Assembly (NCBI RefSeq): GCF_040616545.1
Contig: NZ_CP156688.1
Location: forward strand, 1,550,001 to 1,614,000
Length of the DNA stretch: 64,000 nt
Direction: 5' to 3'
Origin: Akkermansia muciniphila
GTDB lineage: Bacteria; Verrucomicrobiota; Verrucomicrobiia; Verrucomicrobiales; Akkermansiaceae
Shown: positions 56,781 to 64,000 of the stretch, one piece after another
How the letters are laid out: each line of letters starts with the position of its first letter
Position numbering within the stretch: the stretch's first letter is position 1
The notes under the pieces: generated by a model
Seen by the model: the letters and a program-made list of their open reading frames with translations, nothing else
What the model was told of the DNA's origin: nothing
The model's database searches: none
Translations under genes and position numbers: made by a program

Positions 56781-59741
56781 TTACTCTTCCATGGCGGGGT
56801 TCGGGTTGCGCGCCGGGGCCAGGTAGCCGGTGCCGGGTTCCGTCCCCAGGGTGGGCAGCAGGTCCATATGGCGCGGCAGGGATTTGGCGCGGAAGACGGC
56901 GGAGGACGTATCCAGCACGTTTCCGAAGGTGATGGCGCCCATCGGGCACGCCAGCTGGCAGGCGGTCTGCGCCGCGCCGTCCGGCAGGAGCAGGTCCTTC
57001 TCCGTCACCCGGACGGAGGTGGAGGGCTGCCCCGGGTGCTCCTTCATCAGGCGGGATTTATGCCGGATTTTGGCGCGTTCCACCATCTGGACACAGTAGG
57101 TGCATTTTTCCATGACGCCGCGGGAGCGGACAGTCACGTTCGGATTGCGCTGGAGGCGGGTGGCTTCCTCAGACGCCTTCGCATAGTCAAAAAAGTTGAA
57201 GCGGCGCGCCTTGTACGGGCAGTTGGTGGCGCAGTACCGGGTGCCCCAGCACCGTGCGTACACCATGGCGTTCAGCCCTTCCGTGGTGTGGACGGTGGCG
57301 TTTACGGGGCATACGGACTCGCACGGGGCCTTGCCGCACTGCTGGCAGGCCACGGGAATGGCGGTAAGGGCCCCCTCCTCCGTGAAATACCTGTCAAGGC
57401 GTATCCAGTCCAGCGCGCGGCCCTTCGCCATCTGGTCACGGCCCACCACGGGAATGTTATTCTCCGCCCGGCAGGCAATCATGCAGGCGTTGCAGCCGAT
57501 GCAGCGCGAGGTGTCAATCGCCATTTTCCATTGATAAACGGTATCTGCGCCGGGAGAAGTGAACGGGGCTGAAGCCGGGGCCGTCCCGGCTGTGAAGGGG
57601 GAGGGCCGGACCACCGGGCTTTGAATGGCCTCCGTACGGTCCGGAAGGCCGCGCAGGACAACCTGGTCCGGTGAAATTCCGCAGCCGTGCGCCTGGTTCA
57701 CCTGCGTGCGGAGTTCATACCCGTTGGAATTCCGCTGGCCTTCCGCCACGTGGTTCATGCCGCCGTACCCCAGTGGTAGCACCAGCAGATTTTCCGCCAC
57801 TCCGGGAATGGGGCACAGGATCACTTCCATCCGCCCTGCGGGGGCCGTGATGGTACAGAGCATGGGGCCGGACCCCGCGCCGCCCAGCCGGCGGAAGGTG
57901 GCGGGGGAAACCTGTGCGGAAGCCGCCCAGCTGACGCCCGTGACGGGGTCCGGGCATTCCTGCATCCAGGCGTTGCGCTTCCAGCGGCCGTCCCCGATGG
58001 TGTAATCCGGGCAAAATTGCAGTTCCAGCAGTCCGCTCCCCGGCGCGTCCGCATGGGGGCGGGCCTCCGTAACGGACACATCCGGCGTGATGGCTGCGAA
58101 AGCGGATTCTTCCTGTGGGGAGAGGGGGGGGTACGCCGTTTCGTCCGAATAGCCGCGCTGGAGTGCCTCTGTCCAGGCGGCGGTCTTGTTCTCCGGATTC
58201 ACGGCACGTTCAAAGCATTTGCGCGCCCGGTGGTAAACGGGGGAAAGATGGGTGGGTGAATTGTCCGCCGTGATGAGCTGCCCCCTGGTGGAAAGCAGGC
58301 CGGAAAGCACTTCCTCCGGGGAAATTCCGCCATACAGGGGAAGGATGACGGGCTGGCGGTAGCAGAATCTCCCTCGGCGGTCCCTTTCCACTCCCCAGGC
58401 TTCCAGGGGGTGGGCCGCCGGCAGGTGCCACCGGCAGGCGCGGGAAGTTTCATCCTCATACATGCCCAGGTGGATGCTTTCCGTTCCGTTCAGGGCCTCC
58501 GCCAGTGCGGGGCCATGCCCGGAATCCAGCACGGGATTTCCCGAATCCAGCAGGAAAACGATGTCCACCTTTTTCTGGCGGATGTCCCGGATGAAATCCC
58601 CCAGCGTGCCGTGGGGCACGGAGGCCGGAGCCTCCAAAAGCTGGATGCAGGTTCCGATGGCGCCCAGGAGGCGGTTGAGCTTCCAGACCCACCCGGAAAG
58701 CTCCGGATGGTTATCCCCCAGCAGGACCAGGCTTTCTCCGGGATGGCTGTATAAATCATCCCCGCAGTGGCGGAGCCACGCGAATTCCCGTTCCGTCAGG
58801 GAGGCAGGGATACGTGGGGCGGCCTGGGGGGAGAATTTTCTGCTGGCGACGTAGTGGAACAGCTCCTCCGTAAAAACCGCCAGACGGGCGGGAGAAACAG
58901 GCAGCCTGTGGTCGGCATGGGCCCCGGTCAGGGAAACGCGGCCCTCCGCGGCGTAAAGGCGCGTGCGGTTCCGGTTCTCCTCCTTGTAATGGAGGCCCTC
59001 CGGAGAACGGGCGGCGATGAAGTCACGGGTGTTGCCGTAAGGATTTTCATGCAGAAAATCGCAGTCCAGGGCAAGGATGCGCTTGGCGCGGGTGAACCGG
59101 ACGCGGAACCGCACTTCCTCCGGCAGGCCTGCCTGCATGGCGGAGCCGGGAGCGGGAACGGGGGAGTCATGGTAAATCCGGATGCCGGGGTTTTTCCTGG
59201 TGATTTCCTCCAGCATGGAGCGCACCAGGGGGGAATCCGTTCCGGGAAGAAGAAGGCCCATCTTGCCGCCGTCCCGAAGATTGCGGGACCAGGAGGAAAA
59301 GGCGCCGCGGAACTCGTCCCCGGAGGCCGGCTTGCCATGGAACAGGATGTGCTTGCTGCGGCCCGGATCGTAAAGGTCCAGAATGGAGGCCTGGGCTGTG
59401 GCTGACAGGCCCGGACCCTCCGGATATGGCAGGGAGGGAAGCAGCTTGACGGGGCGCCCTTCATAGCAGGCGGCCAGGACGGGACGGGCGCTTCCCCCCA
59501 TGGTCAGGCAGGTGGCGTAAGCCGTCTCCACGCCGGGAACGGACCACTCCGGCCCTTCGTTATAGGGAACCAGGTACTTCTCCACGCGGCGGCAGGCGGG
59601 CAGCCCCACCCCCACCAGGGCGGCACCCGCTCCCATCCATTTCATAAAGGAACGGCGCGTCATCTCCCGCTCTTCTTCCGGAAGAAAAGCGGGATGGTTC
59701 TGGGGAACGTCATTCCCGGGAGCTGGCTGTTGGCTGGACAA
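56781..59741 (-). CDS. actB: ActB-like MopB/Fe-S respiratory subunit
   Basis: A 986-residue subunit of alternative complex III type. A Tat signal has RR at residues 29-30 (MTRRSFMKWMGAGAALVG). A long molybdopterin-oxidoreductase-like domain (about 80-680) appears to lack cofactor-binding signatures, as in ActB of Rhodothermus. A ferredoxin-like domain (about 735-950) has four cysteine clusters: CIGCNACMIACRAEN, CQQCGKAPCESVCPVNA, CWGTRYCATNCPYKARR and CTYC with CQLACPMG. ActB passes electrons from quinol to cytochrome c. The usual actC-F genes do not follow; the next gene is convergent. Confidence 0.88.
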   Translation of the reverse strand: MSSQQPAPGNDVPQNHPAFLPEEEREMTRRSFMKWMGAGAALVGVGLPACRRVEKYLVPYNEGPEWSVPGVETAYATCLTMGGSARPVLAACYEGRPVKLLPSLPYPEGPGLSATAQASILDLYDPGRSKHILFHGKPASGDEFRGAFSSWSRNLRDGGKMGLLLPGTDSPLVRSMLEEITRKNPGIRIYHDSPVPAPGSAMQAGLPEEVRFRVRFTRAKRILALDCDFLHENPYGNTRDFIAARSPEGLHYKEENRNRTRLYAAEGRVSLTGAHADHRLPVSPARLAVFTEELFHYVASRKFSPQAAPRIPASLTEREFAWLRHCGDDLYSHPGESLVLLGDNHPELSGWVWKLNRLLGAIGTCIQLLEAPASVPHGTLGDFIRDIRQKKVDIVFLLDSGNPVLDSGHGPALAEALNGTESIHLGMYEDETSRACRWHLPAAHPLEAWGVERDRRGRFCYRQPVILPLYGGISPEEVLSGLLSTRGQLITADNSPTHLSPVYHRARKCFERAVNPENKTAAWTEALQRGYSDETAYPPLSPQEESAFAAITPDVSVTEARPHADAPGSGLLELQFCPDYTIGDGRWKRNAWMQECPDPVTGVSWAASAQVSPATFRRLGGAGSGPMLCTITAPAGRMEVILCPIPGVAENLLVLPLGYGGMNHVAEGQRNSNGYELRTQVNQAHGCGISPDQVVLRGLPDRTEAIQSPVVRPSPFTAGTAPASAPFTSPGADTVYQWKMAIDTSRCIGCNACMIACRAENNIPVVGRDQMAKGRALDWIRLDRYFTEEGALTAIPVACQQCGKAPCESVCPVNATVHTTEGLNAMVYARCWGTRYCATNCPYKARRFNFFDYAKASEEATRLQRNPNVTVRSRGVMEKCTYCVQMVERAKIRHKSRLMKEHPGQPSTSVRVTEKDLLLPDGAAQTACQLACPMGAITFGNVLDTSSAVFRAKSLPRHMDLLPTLGTEPGTGYLAPARNPNPAMEE

Positions 59742-59811
59742 AGTGGGAGGGCTGGAGGTTTTTAGAAAAATTTAACGTGGAAATTAAGCGCTGCGGAGGC
59801 TTTCCGTACTG

Positions 59812-60516
59812 CTAGTGGTGGCATGTGGAGCAATCCAGTTTTGGCTGGATCTTCCACTGGCGTTTCAGGAAATCTCCCAACTGAAGGGGAGTCCGGAGGC
59901 GGTTTCCTTCCGCATCCCGGACGGAATGCGTGCGGAGGTAATCCGCGGCGGAATAATGGGAGGCGTCCGTCTCCTCCAGCGGGCGCAGGTGCGGCGCCGG
60001 GTTGCGGTGGCAGTCCAGGCACCACTGCATGCGGGCATCCCGCGGGGCCCTGATGCGTTCCATGCCCGCTACGTCGCCATGGCATGAAGTGCAGCCGATG
60101 CCGCGGTTCAGATGGGCCATGTGGTTGAAATAGGCGTGGCCGGACAGCCGGTTGACCATCACCCAGCGGACCGGTTCACCCGTGTAGCCGGGATATTGGG
60201 GATCGGCTGCCTGGCGCAGCGGAGCGATGAGCGGGCTGTTGGGAAGAATATGCTGGTGGCAGCCCATGCAGGACTTCGTATCCGGAATGCCTGCCCTGGG
60301 CGAGCGGCGGGCTGCGCTGTGGCAGGCCGTACAGCTCATGTTCAAGTCTCCGGCGTGGAGTTTATGGGAAAAACGGACGGGTTGCACGGGTTCGTACTCC
60401 GGAACCTGGAAATTGACGTAATACAGGCCCCCCAGCGCCAGTGCGGCGGCAAGCGCAATCAGCGCGACGCCTCCGTAAAAGCGCCTGTTGGTATTGGGTG
60501 GAAAGATGTTGGCCAT
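59812..60516 (-). CDS. actA: ActA-like membrane-anchored pentaheme cytochrome c
   Basis: A 234-residue cytochrome with one N-terminal transmembrane helix (about residues 14-36) and five CxxCH heme motifs: CTACH, CMGCH, CTSCH, CLDCH and CSTCH at the C-terminus. VRFSHKLHAGDLNMSC supplies distal His ligands. The pentaheme plus anchor pattern is that of ActA of alternative complex III, and actB follows 70 bases downstream. It is expected to face the periplasm. NrfB- or NapC-type cytochromes are less likely because of the pairing with ActB. Confidence 0.9.
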   Translation of the reverse strand: MANIFPPNTNRRFYGGVALIALAAALALGGLYYVNFQVPEYEPVQPVRFSHKLHAGDLNMSCTACHSAARRSPRAGIPDTKSCMGCHQHILPNSPLIAPLRQAADPQYPGYTGEPVRWVMVNRLSGHAYFNHMAHLNRGIGCTSCHGDVAGMERIRAPRDARMQWCLDCHRNPAPHLRPLEETDASHYSAADYLRTHSVRDAEGNRLRTPLQLGDFLKRQWKIQPKLDCSTCHH

Positions 60517-60548
60517 GGTCCGGTAGAGAGAAAAGGCGGGGCCCGCCG

Positions 60549-61832
60549 TCAGGCTGTCCTGCCCGGCCGCGGAATGCGGGCCGGGGGCAGCGGCGTATCC
60601 ATCGTCAGGTCTTCAGGCACCAGCCGCGTGGTATTCTTTTTAATCTGTTCCCAGGTGATGCGCTGCCCGGTATGGGCTGCCTCGCGTCCCATGATGGCCG
60701 CCAGGGTCTTGTTGGCCGCGCTTTCCAGCGTCTGCGTCCAGGTGCCGGAGCGGAGGAAACGGTAAAAGGCCACGTGCGTGTCTGCGTACATATTGCCCCG
60801 TTCTCCGCGGAAACGCCAGCGTTTATCCGCCTGGATGTGGGGACGGTACGGAGTGACCAGCATGCCTTTTTCACAAACCGTCCGGTCCACGATCTCCCCG
60901 TGGCAGCCTACCCACTGCCTGCATGAGATGTGGGCGGCCACGTTGTGGTCATATTCAAAATAAACGTCGTAATGGTCCCATACGTCTCCATCGTCCCGGC
61001 GCTGGGCGCGTCCGCCGGAGCCGAAAGCCGCCAGCGGAAGCTGCTCATTCATGGACCACACCATGCCGTCAATCGTGTGGACGATCTGTTCCACGAACTG
61101 GCCGCCGCTCAGCCAGTTCCAGGCAGTCCAGTTGCGGAGGGCCCAGGCCACGTCCGTATCGGACGCGGGGCGGGAATCCAGCGCCAGAGGGGACTTGGGC
61201 GGCGTGGTGTAATAAAGGCCGTCAAAGGAAAGCACGCGGCCCAGCTGGCCGGAAGACAGTTTGTGGTGGGCCGCTTCGTTCGCCTTGTCGTAACGCCAGC
61301 AGAAACCGTCCAGAATAACCAGGTTCCGGAGCTTGGCCAGCCGTGCGGATTCCAGGACGGAAAGCACGCCGGGAACGTCCACCGCCACGGGTTTTTCCGC
61401 ATAAATATGCTTGTTGGCGTCAATGGCCGCCGCCAGATGTTCCGGGCGGAAAGCGGGCGGCGTGCAGAGCAGCACCACGTCAATGTCCGTTTGCAGCAGC
61501 TTCTTGTAGCCGTCCAGGCCGTCGAACATGCGGCTCTTATCCACCTGCACGCGGCTGCCGTACTCCTCCGCCAGCAGGTTGGAGCCGAAATCAATCCGTT
61601 CCTGAAACACGTCCGCCAGTGCCCAGGCCACTGTTCCGGGGTCCGCGTCCAGCGCGTTCTTCATGGCGCCCAGGCCGCGGCCTCCGCAGCCGACCAGGCC
61701 CACCTTGAGCGGCCTGGCGTCCGGCACGGCTCCGGCGGCGGTTACATTCAAATAGGGCATGGCCGCCAGGAACCCGGCCGTTCCCGCGGCGGTTCTTAAA
61801 AAACTGCGTCTGTTCCAAATAGGGGAACCCAT
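60549..61832 (-). CDS. Tat-exported Gfo/Idh/MocA-family oxidoreductase
   Basis: A 427-residue protein with a Tat signal (NRRSFLRTAAGTAGFLAAM). The Rossmann domain begins VGLVGCGGRGLGAMKNAL, followed by DVVLLCTPPAFRPEHLAAAIDANKHIYAEKPVAVDVPG, where EKP is the family motif; the substrate domain follows. Such periplasmic members use bound NAD(H) and act on sugars; GH109 glycosidases belong to the same fold. This protein lacks the GGxQHD-like features I know from GH109, so it is called only as Gfo/Idh. It starts from its own TATAAT promoter and ends 33 bases before actA. Confidence 0.85.
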   Translation of the reverse strand: MGSPIWNRRSFLRTAAGTAGFLAAMPYLNVTAAGAVPDARPLKVGLVGCGGRGLGAMKNALDADPGTVAWALADVFQERIDFGSNLLAEEYGSRVQVDKSRMFDGLDGYKKLLQTDIDVVLLCTPPAFRPEHLAAAIDANKHIYAEKPVAVDVPGVLSVLESARLAKLRNLVILDGFCWRYDKANEAAHHKLSSGQLGRVLSFDGLYYTTPPKSPLALDSRPASDTDVAWALRNWTAWNWLSGGQFVEQIVHTIDGMVWSMNEQLPLAAFGSGGRAQRRDDGDVWDHYDVYFEYDHNVAAHISCRQWVGCHGEIVDRTVCEKGMLVTPYRPHIQADKRWRFRGERGNMYADTHVAFYRFLRSGTWTQTLESAANKTLAAIMGREAAHTGQRITWEQIKKNTTRLVPEDLTMDTPLPPARIPRPGRTA

Positions 61833-61841
61833 CTCGGTGGA

Positions 61842-61869
61842 ATTATACGTTGTCAGGCGGTGGAATCAA
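61842..61869 (-). promoter_or_regulatory. promoter of the Gfo/Idh gene, leaderless-type geometry
   Basis: On the minus strand, TTGATT (61869-61864), a 16-base spacer and a perfect TATAAT (61847-61842), nine bases before the ATG at 61832. No Shine-Dalgarno sequence lies between. Confidence 0.6.
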
Positions 61870-62136
61870 ACGCTGTATTGGGGTGGTGACGCAAAAAAGC
61901 AGACGCAACGCCCGTTGCCGGAAATTGCGTCTGCTGCAGGGAACCAATGAATGCACTATATTCTGGCTATTAGTTGAACAGGGATACTCCCCCCGTTCAG
62001 AAAGCAAAGCGTACGCAACGGAATATTTTGTCTGAAAAAACATTTCATAAGATTAAAAAACTGATTTGACTCCGGATTCCCCTGTGTCCATGATGGATTC
62101 ACTGAGGCCTCCGGCTTACCAATAGATCATTATTTT
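61870..62136. other. intergenic region with a possible small RNA on the minus strand
   Basis: Apart from the promoter and terminator described separately, this A/T-rich stretch holds no convincing gene. The minus strand could give an RNA of about 120-200 bases ending at the terminator at 61893. The 13-base string TTGACTCCGGATT (62066-62078) also occurs at 19929-19941; this may be chance. Confidence 0.35.
61893..61934 (-). terminator. intrinsic terminator with no assigned upstream gene
   Basis: On the minus strand, a 10-bp perfect stem (61934-61925 with 61908-61899), with an inner CAACG/CGTTG pairing in the loop, runs into six Ts (61898-61893). It lies 24 bases upstream of the Gfo/Idh -35 box, so it ends transcription coming from upstream, where no gene on this strand is seen before aroB's 3' side. 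Confidence 0.8.
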
Positions 62137-62550
62137 ATGAAACAAAATCTCATTCCTTTTACAATGGCCTTGGCGGCATTGGCCCTTGTTTCCTGCGACG
62201 GCGGCAAAAAGCCGGACCTGACCGGGAAGACTCCCGTTCCCTCCGAACAGGAGGTGCCTAAAACGCCGGGAGAAAAAATGCTGGCCGTTCTGGTGCTGAT
62301 CCAGGACCAGGCGACGGCAAACGCCCATGCGGAGGAGGTGAAAGAGCTGGCCGCCTCCCTTCCCAAGGATATTTCCAATGAGGAAGGCGTGAACATCGCC
62401 AATGAACTGATGCGCCTGGGCAGCCGGGAATGTTACGGCTCCCTGCCCCTGGAAGACGCCTTAAAAGGGATCAACCTGGACACCGGAGAATACACCGGCA
62501 GTGTGCCTCTGGATGTGGATGCGTTTGAACCTACTCCGGAGGAACCGTAG
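62137..62550 (+). CDS. small lipoprotein
   Basis: A 137-residue protein with a lipoprotein signal peptide (LAALALVSC, Cys at about residue 19) followed by a flexible, proline-rich linker and a short helical domain (AHAEEVKELAASLPKDISNEEGVNIANELM). The tail is acidic (VDAFEPTPEEP). No domain is recognised. It appears monocistronic and convergent with aroB. Function unknown. Confidence 0.7.
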   Translation: MKQNLIPFTMALAALALVSCDGGKKPDLTGKTPVPSEQEVPKTPGEKMLAVLVLIQDQATANAHAEEVKELAASLPKDISNEEGVNIANELMRLGSRECYGSLPLEDALKGINLDTGEYTGSVPLDVDAFEPTPEEP

Positions 62551-62597
62551 AAATCGCTTGCCTCCGTCCGGCAGTTGCGGACTGTATCAGCGTCTTT

Positions 62598-62637
62598 CCC
62601 TCCCCGTTTTTCAGGGAAGGGAGGGGCGCAATTTTTT
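62598..62637 (+). terminator. putative terminator after the small lipoprotein gene
   Basis: CCCTCCC (62598-62604) can pair with GGGAGGG (62619-62625), followed by GCGCAA and six Ts (62632-62637). The loop is long, so confidence is moderate. Confidence 0.5.
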
Positions 62638-62736
62638 GTGAGAGCGGTTTTCCCGCTTTAACGGGAAAAGGCTGTCTTTGAAACGGGGACATGGAATTCT
62701 CCTTTCCGGAGGATTGGGAAAACTCCGGAGAGAAAA

Positions 62737-63849
62737 TCAGGCCAGGGGGCGGCGTAATTCTTCAATGGCTTCCGCCATGTCTGCCCGCGTGATCTTCTTG
62801 GAAATGCCCGCTTCCCCCGCCTTGGAGAGAAGGACGAAGCGGATGGTACCGGCCCGGAATTTTTTGTCGGAGGCCGTTTTCTTGAGTACCAGTTCCGTGT
62901 CGATATCGTCCGGAAGGACCAGGGGCAGTTCCAGCGCTTCAAGAGCGCAAAGAACCTTCCGGGAATCGGAAGGGCTCAAGCCGGCCTTCCGCTCGCTCAG
63001 GAACAGGGCGGCGCGCATGCCCAGCGCCACGGCTTCTCCATGCAGGATGGTGCCGTAGGGAACGGCGGCTTCAATGCCGTGGCCGATGGTGTGACCGAAA
63101 TTGAGCAGGGCGCGGATATCAAGCGTCTCCAGCTCGTCGCTCTCCACAATGCGGGCCTTGATCGCCACGTTCCGGGCAATCAGCTCCGGAAGCCTGGAAA
63201 TGGTATTCAGGGAAAAGCCGATGGAAAGCTCCGGCCCCAGCCGTTTCAAATCATGAAGCATGGAAGCGTCCCTGATGGCGGCGTGCTTGACGGCTTCCGC
63301 CAGTCCTTCCGCCAGAGTCCGGCGGTCCAGCGTCACCAGCGTGGTGGGATCAATCACGACGACGGCTGGCTGGTGGAAAGCGCCCACCAGGTTTTTCCCT
63401 TCCGGAATGTTGACGGCTGTTTTTCCGCCCACGGAACTGTCCACCTGGGCCACCACCGTTGTGGGAATATGCATGAAAGGAATGCCCCGGTAATAAACGG
63501 AGGCTACAAAACCCGCCAAATCCCCCACCACGCCTCCGCCCAGGGCGGCGATGCATCCGGTGCGGTCAATGCCCGCCCGTACCAGTTCGGAACACAATTC
63601 CTGCGCCTGAAGCATATTCTTGGAGGCTTCCCCGGCTTCCACCACATGCAGGCTGGGCATAAAGCCCGCGCTCTCCAGGGACTTCATCACGCGTTCCGCA
63701 TAAAGGGGAGCCACGCGGGTATCCGTGATAATCGCGATCTTGCCGTCCAGTCCGGCGCGGTAGGCAAACTCACCCACGCGGTCCAGCGCGCCGTTTTCCA
63801 CGTGGATATCGTAGGAACGTTCCCCGAGAGCAAGAGAAATGGTAGGCAT
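62737..63849 (-). CDS. aroB: 3-dehydroquinate synthase
   Basis: Converts DAHP to 3-dehydroquinate in the shikimate pathway. It is 370 residues from MPTISLALGERSYDI. NAD-binding and metal motifs are intact: GGGVVGDLAGFVASVYYRGI near residue 105, IPTTVVAQVDSSVGGKTAVN, AEAVKHA for Zn binding, NFGHTIGHGIE and ILHGEAVALGM. The start at 63849 fits a leaderless promoter; the ATG at 63867 lies upstream of the -10 box and is unlikely. The next gene on this strand ends 75 bases before it. Confidence 0.96.
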   Translation of the reverse strand: MPTISLALGERSYDIHVENGALDRVGEFAYRAGLDGKIAIITDTRVAPLYAERVMKSLESAGFMPSLHVVEAGEASKNMLQAQELCSELVRAGIDRTGCIAALGGGVVGDLAGFVASVYYRGIPFMHIPTTVVAQVDSSVGGKTAVNIPEGKNLVGAFHQPAVVVIDPTTLVTLDRRTLAEGLAEAVKHAAIRDASMLHDLKRLGPELSIGFSLNTISRLPELIARNVAIKARIVESDELETLDIRALLNFGHTIGHGIEAAVPYGTILHGEAVALGMRAALFLSERKAGLSPSDSRKVLCALEALELPLVLPDDIDTELVLKKTASDKKFRAGTIRFVLLSKAGEAGISKKITRADMAEAIEELRRPLA

Positions 63850-63855
63850 GCGGCC

Positions 63856-63884
63856 AGTATGAGGCATTCCGGAAGGAAGCTCAA
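63856..63884 (-). promoter_or_regulatory. aroB promoter, leaderless geometry
   Basis: On the minus strand, TTGAGC (63884-63879), a 17-base spacer and CATACT (63861-63856), six bases before the ATG at 63849. Confidence 0.5.
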
Positions 63885-63923
63885 ACGGAAAGTGCGGATG
63901 AGGCGAAGAAGACGCGCCGTTTC

Positions 63924-64000
63924 CTAGTGCGTCCTTGTCTTGGGCGCGAGCGGGGAAAGCGTCTCCAGAATGACCTTTAAATGTTCCGCGCGTGCGGACG
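63924..64000 (-). CDS. 3' end of a gene cut by the window edge
   Basis: The minus strand is open from the window edge to a TAG at 63924-63926, reading SARAEHLKVILETLSPLAPKTRTH-like residues (given here only in part: AEHLKVILETLSPLAPK). The amphipathic composition suggests a real protein end. Too little is visible to assign a family. Confidence 0.45.
   Translation of the reverse strand, partial: SARAEHLKVILETLSPLAPKTRTH

Noticed and set aside
60549-61832. GH109 alpha-N-acetylgalactosaminidase
   Set aside because: The Tat signal and Rossmann fold fit, but the sequence after EKP does not follow the GH109 pattern I know, so the entry was kept at Gfo/Idh family level.
61893-61934. Transcription attenuator in the leader of the Gfo/Idh gene
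   Set aside because: A good TATAAT promoter lies between this hairpin and the gene, nine bases before its ATG, so the hairpin is upstream of the promoter and not in the leader.

Overview
The window reads as chromosomal DNA of a Verrucomicrobiota bacterium, most likely Akkermansia or a close relative. The basis is its gene content: a formylglycine-type sulfatase, a GH27 alpha-galactosidase, a type V autotransporter, several secreted glycan-related proteins, the LL-diaminopimelate aminotransferase (DapL) lysine route, a Bacteroidota-type ParE and a pentaheme cytochrome/ActB pair. By eye the DNA is moderately G+C rich. No tRNA, rRNA, CRISPR array or complete insertion sequence was recognised. 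Nearly all of it is coding.

Layout. 0.2-3.8 kb: an aminotransferase-fold protein, a membrane protein, a hairpin-rich gap, then a TIGR01777 epimerase overlapping a lipocalin. 4.1-6.8 kb: ilvC behind a complex inverted repeat, then an ABC ATPase and a FadR-type regulator. 7-9.8 kb: three secreted proteins of unknown function, two of them tandem near-copies. 10-15 kb: two zinc-ribbon membrane paralogues around a sulfatase and an eno-ftsB operon. 15-26.3 kb: alkD, dapL, an autotransporter, an 1124-residue mosaic secreted protein, apbE and a GH27 enzyme. 26.3-34.7 kb: an integrase-arm-like small protein, rpmB, a mitochondrial-type enoyl reductase, and the parE-uppS-manC-ruvX operon divergent from ispE. 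34.7-42.9 kb: a DinG helicase, the cbiMQO metal transporter, a frameshifted lipocalin-like lipoprotein behind argB, corA and rplI. 43-46 kb: purH-pdxJ-acpS. 46-51.2 kb: a two-gene GH42-like operon next to a gene-poor gap. 51.2-64 kb: pckG, an amidase, recG, actB and actA, a Tat-secreted Gfo/Idh protein, a lipoprotein and aroB.

How the genes work together. Housekeeping functions (glycolysis and gluconeogenesis, amino acids, purines, isoprenoids, cell wall precursors, replication and repair) are interleaved with secreted glycan-processing functions. A recurring feature is promoter placement: at about eleven genes a -35/-10 pair lies so that the -10 hexamer ends only 6-9 bases before the likely start codon, with no Shine-Dalgarno sequence. 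This suggests widespread leaderless or near-leaderless mRNAs. Other points of interest are the orphan actAB pair without actC-F, the locally diversified tandem secreted paralogues, the frameshifted lipoprotein, and palindromes at ilvC and upstream of the autotransporter.
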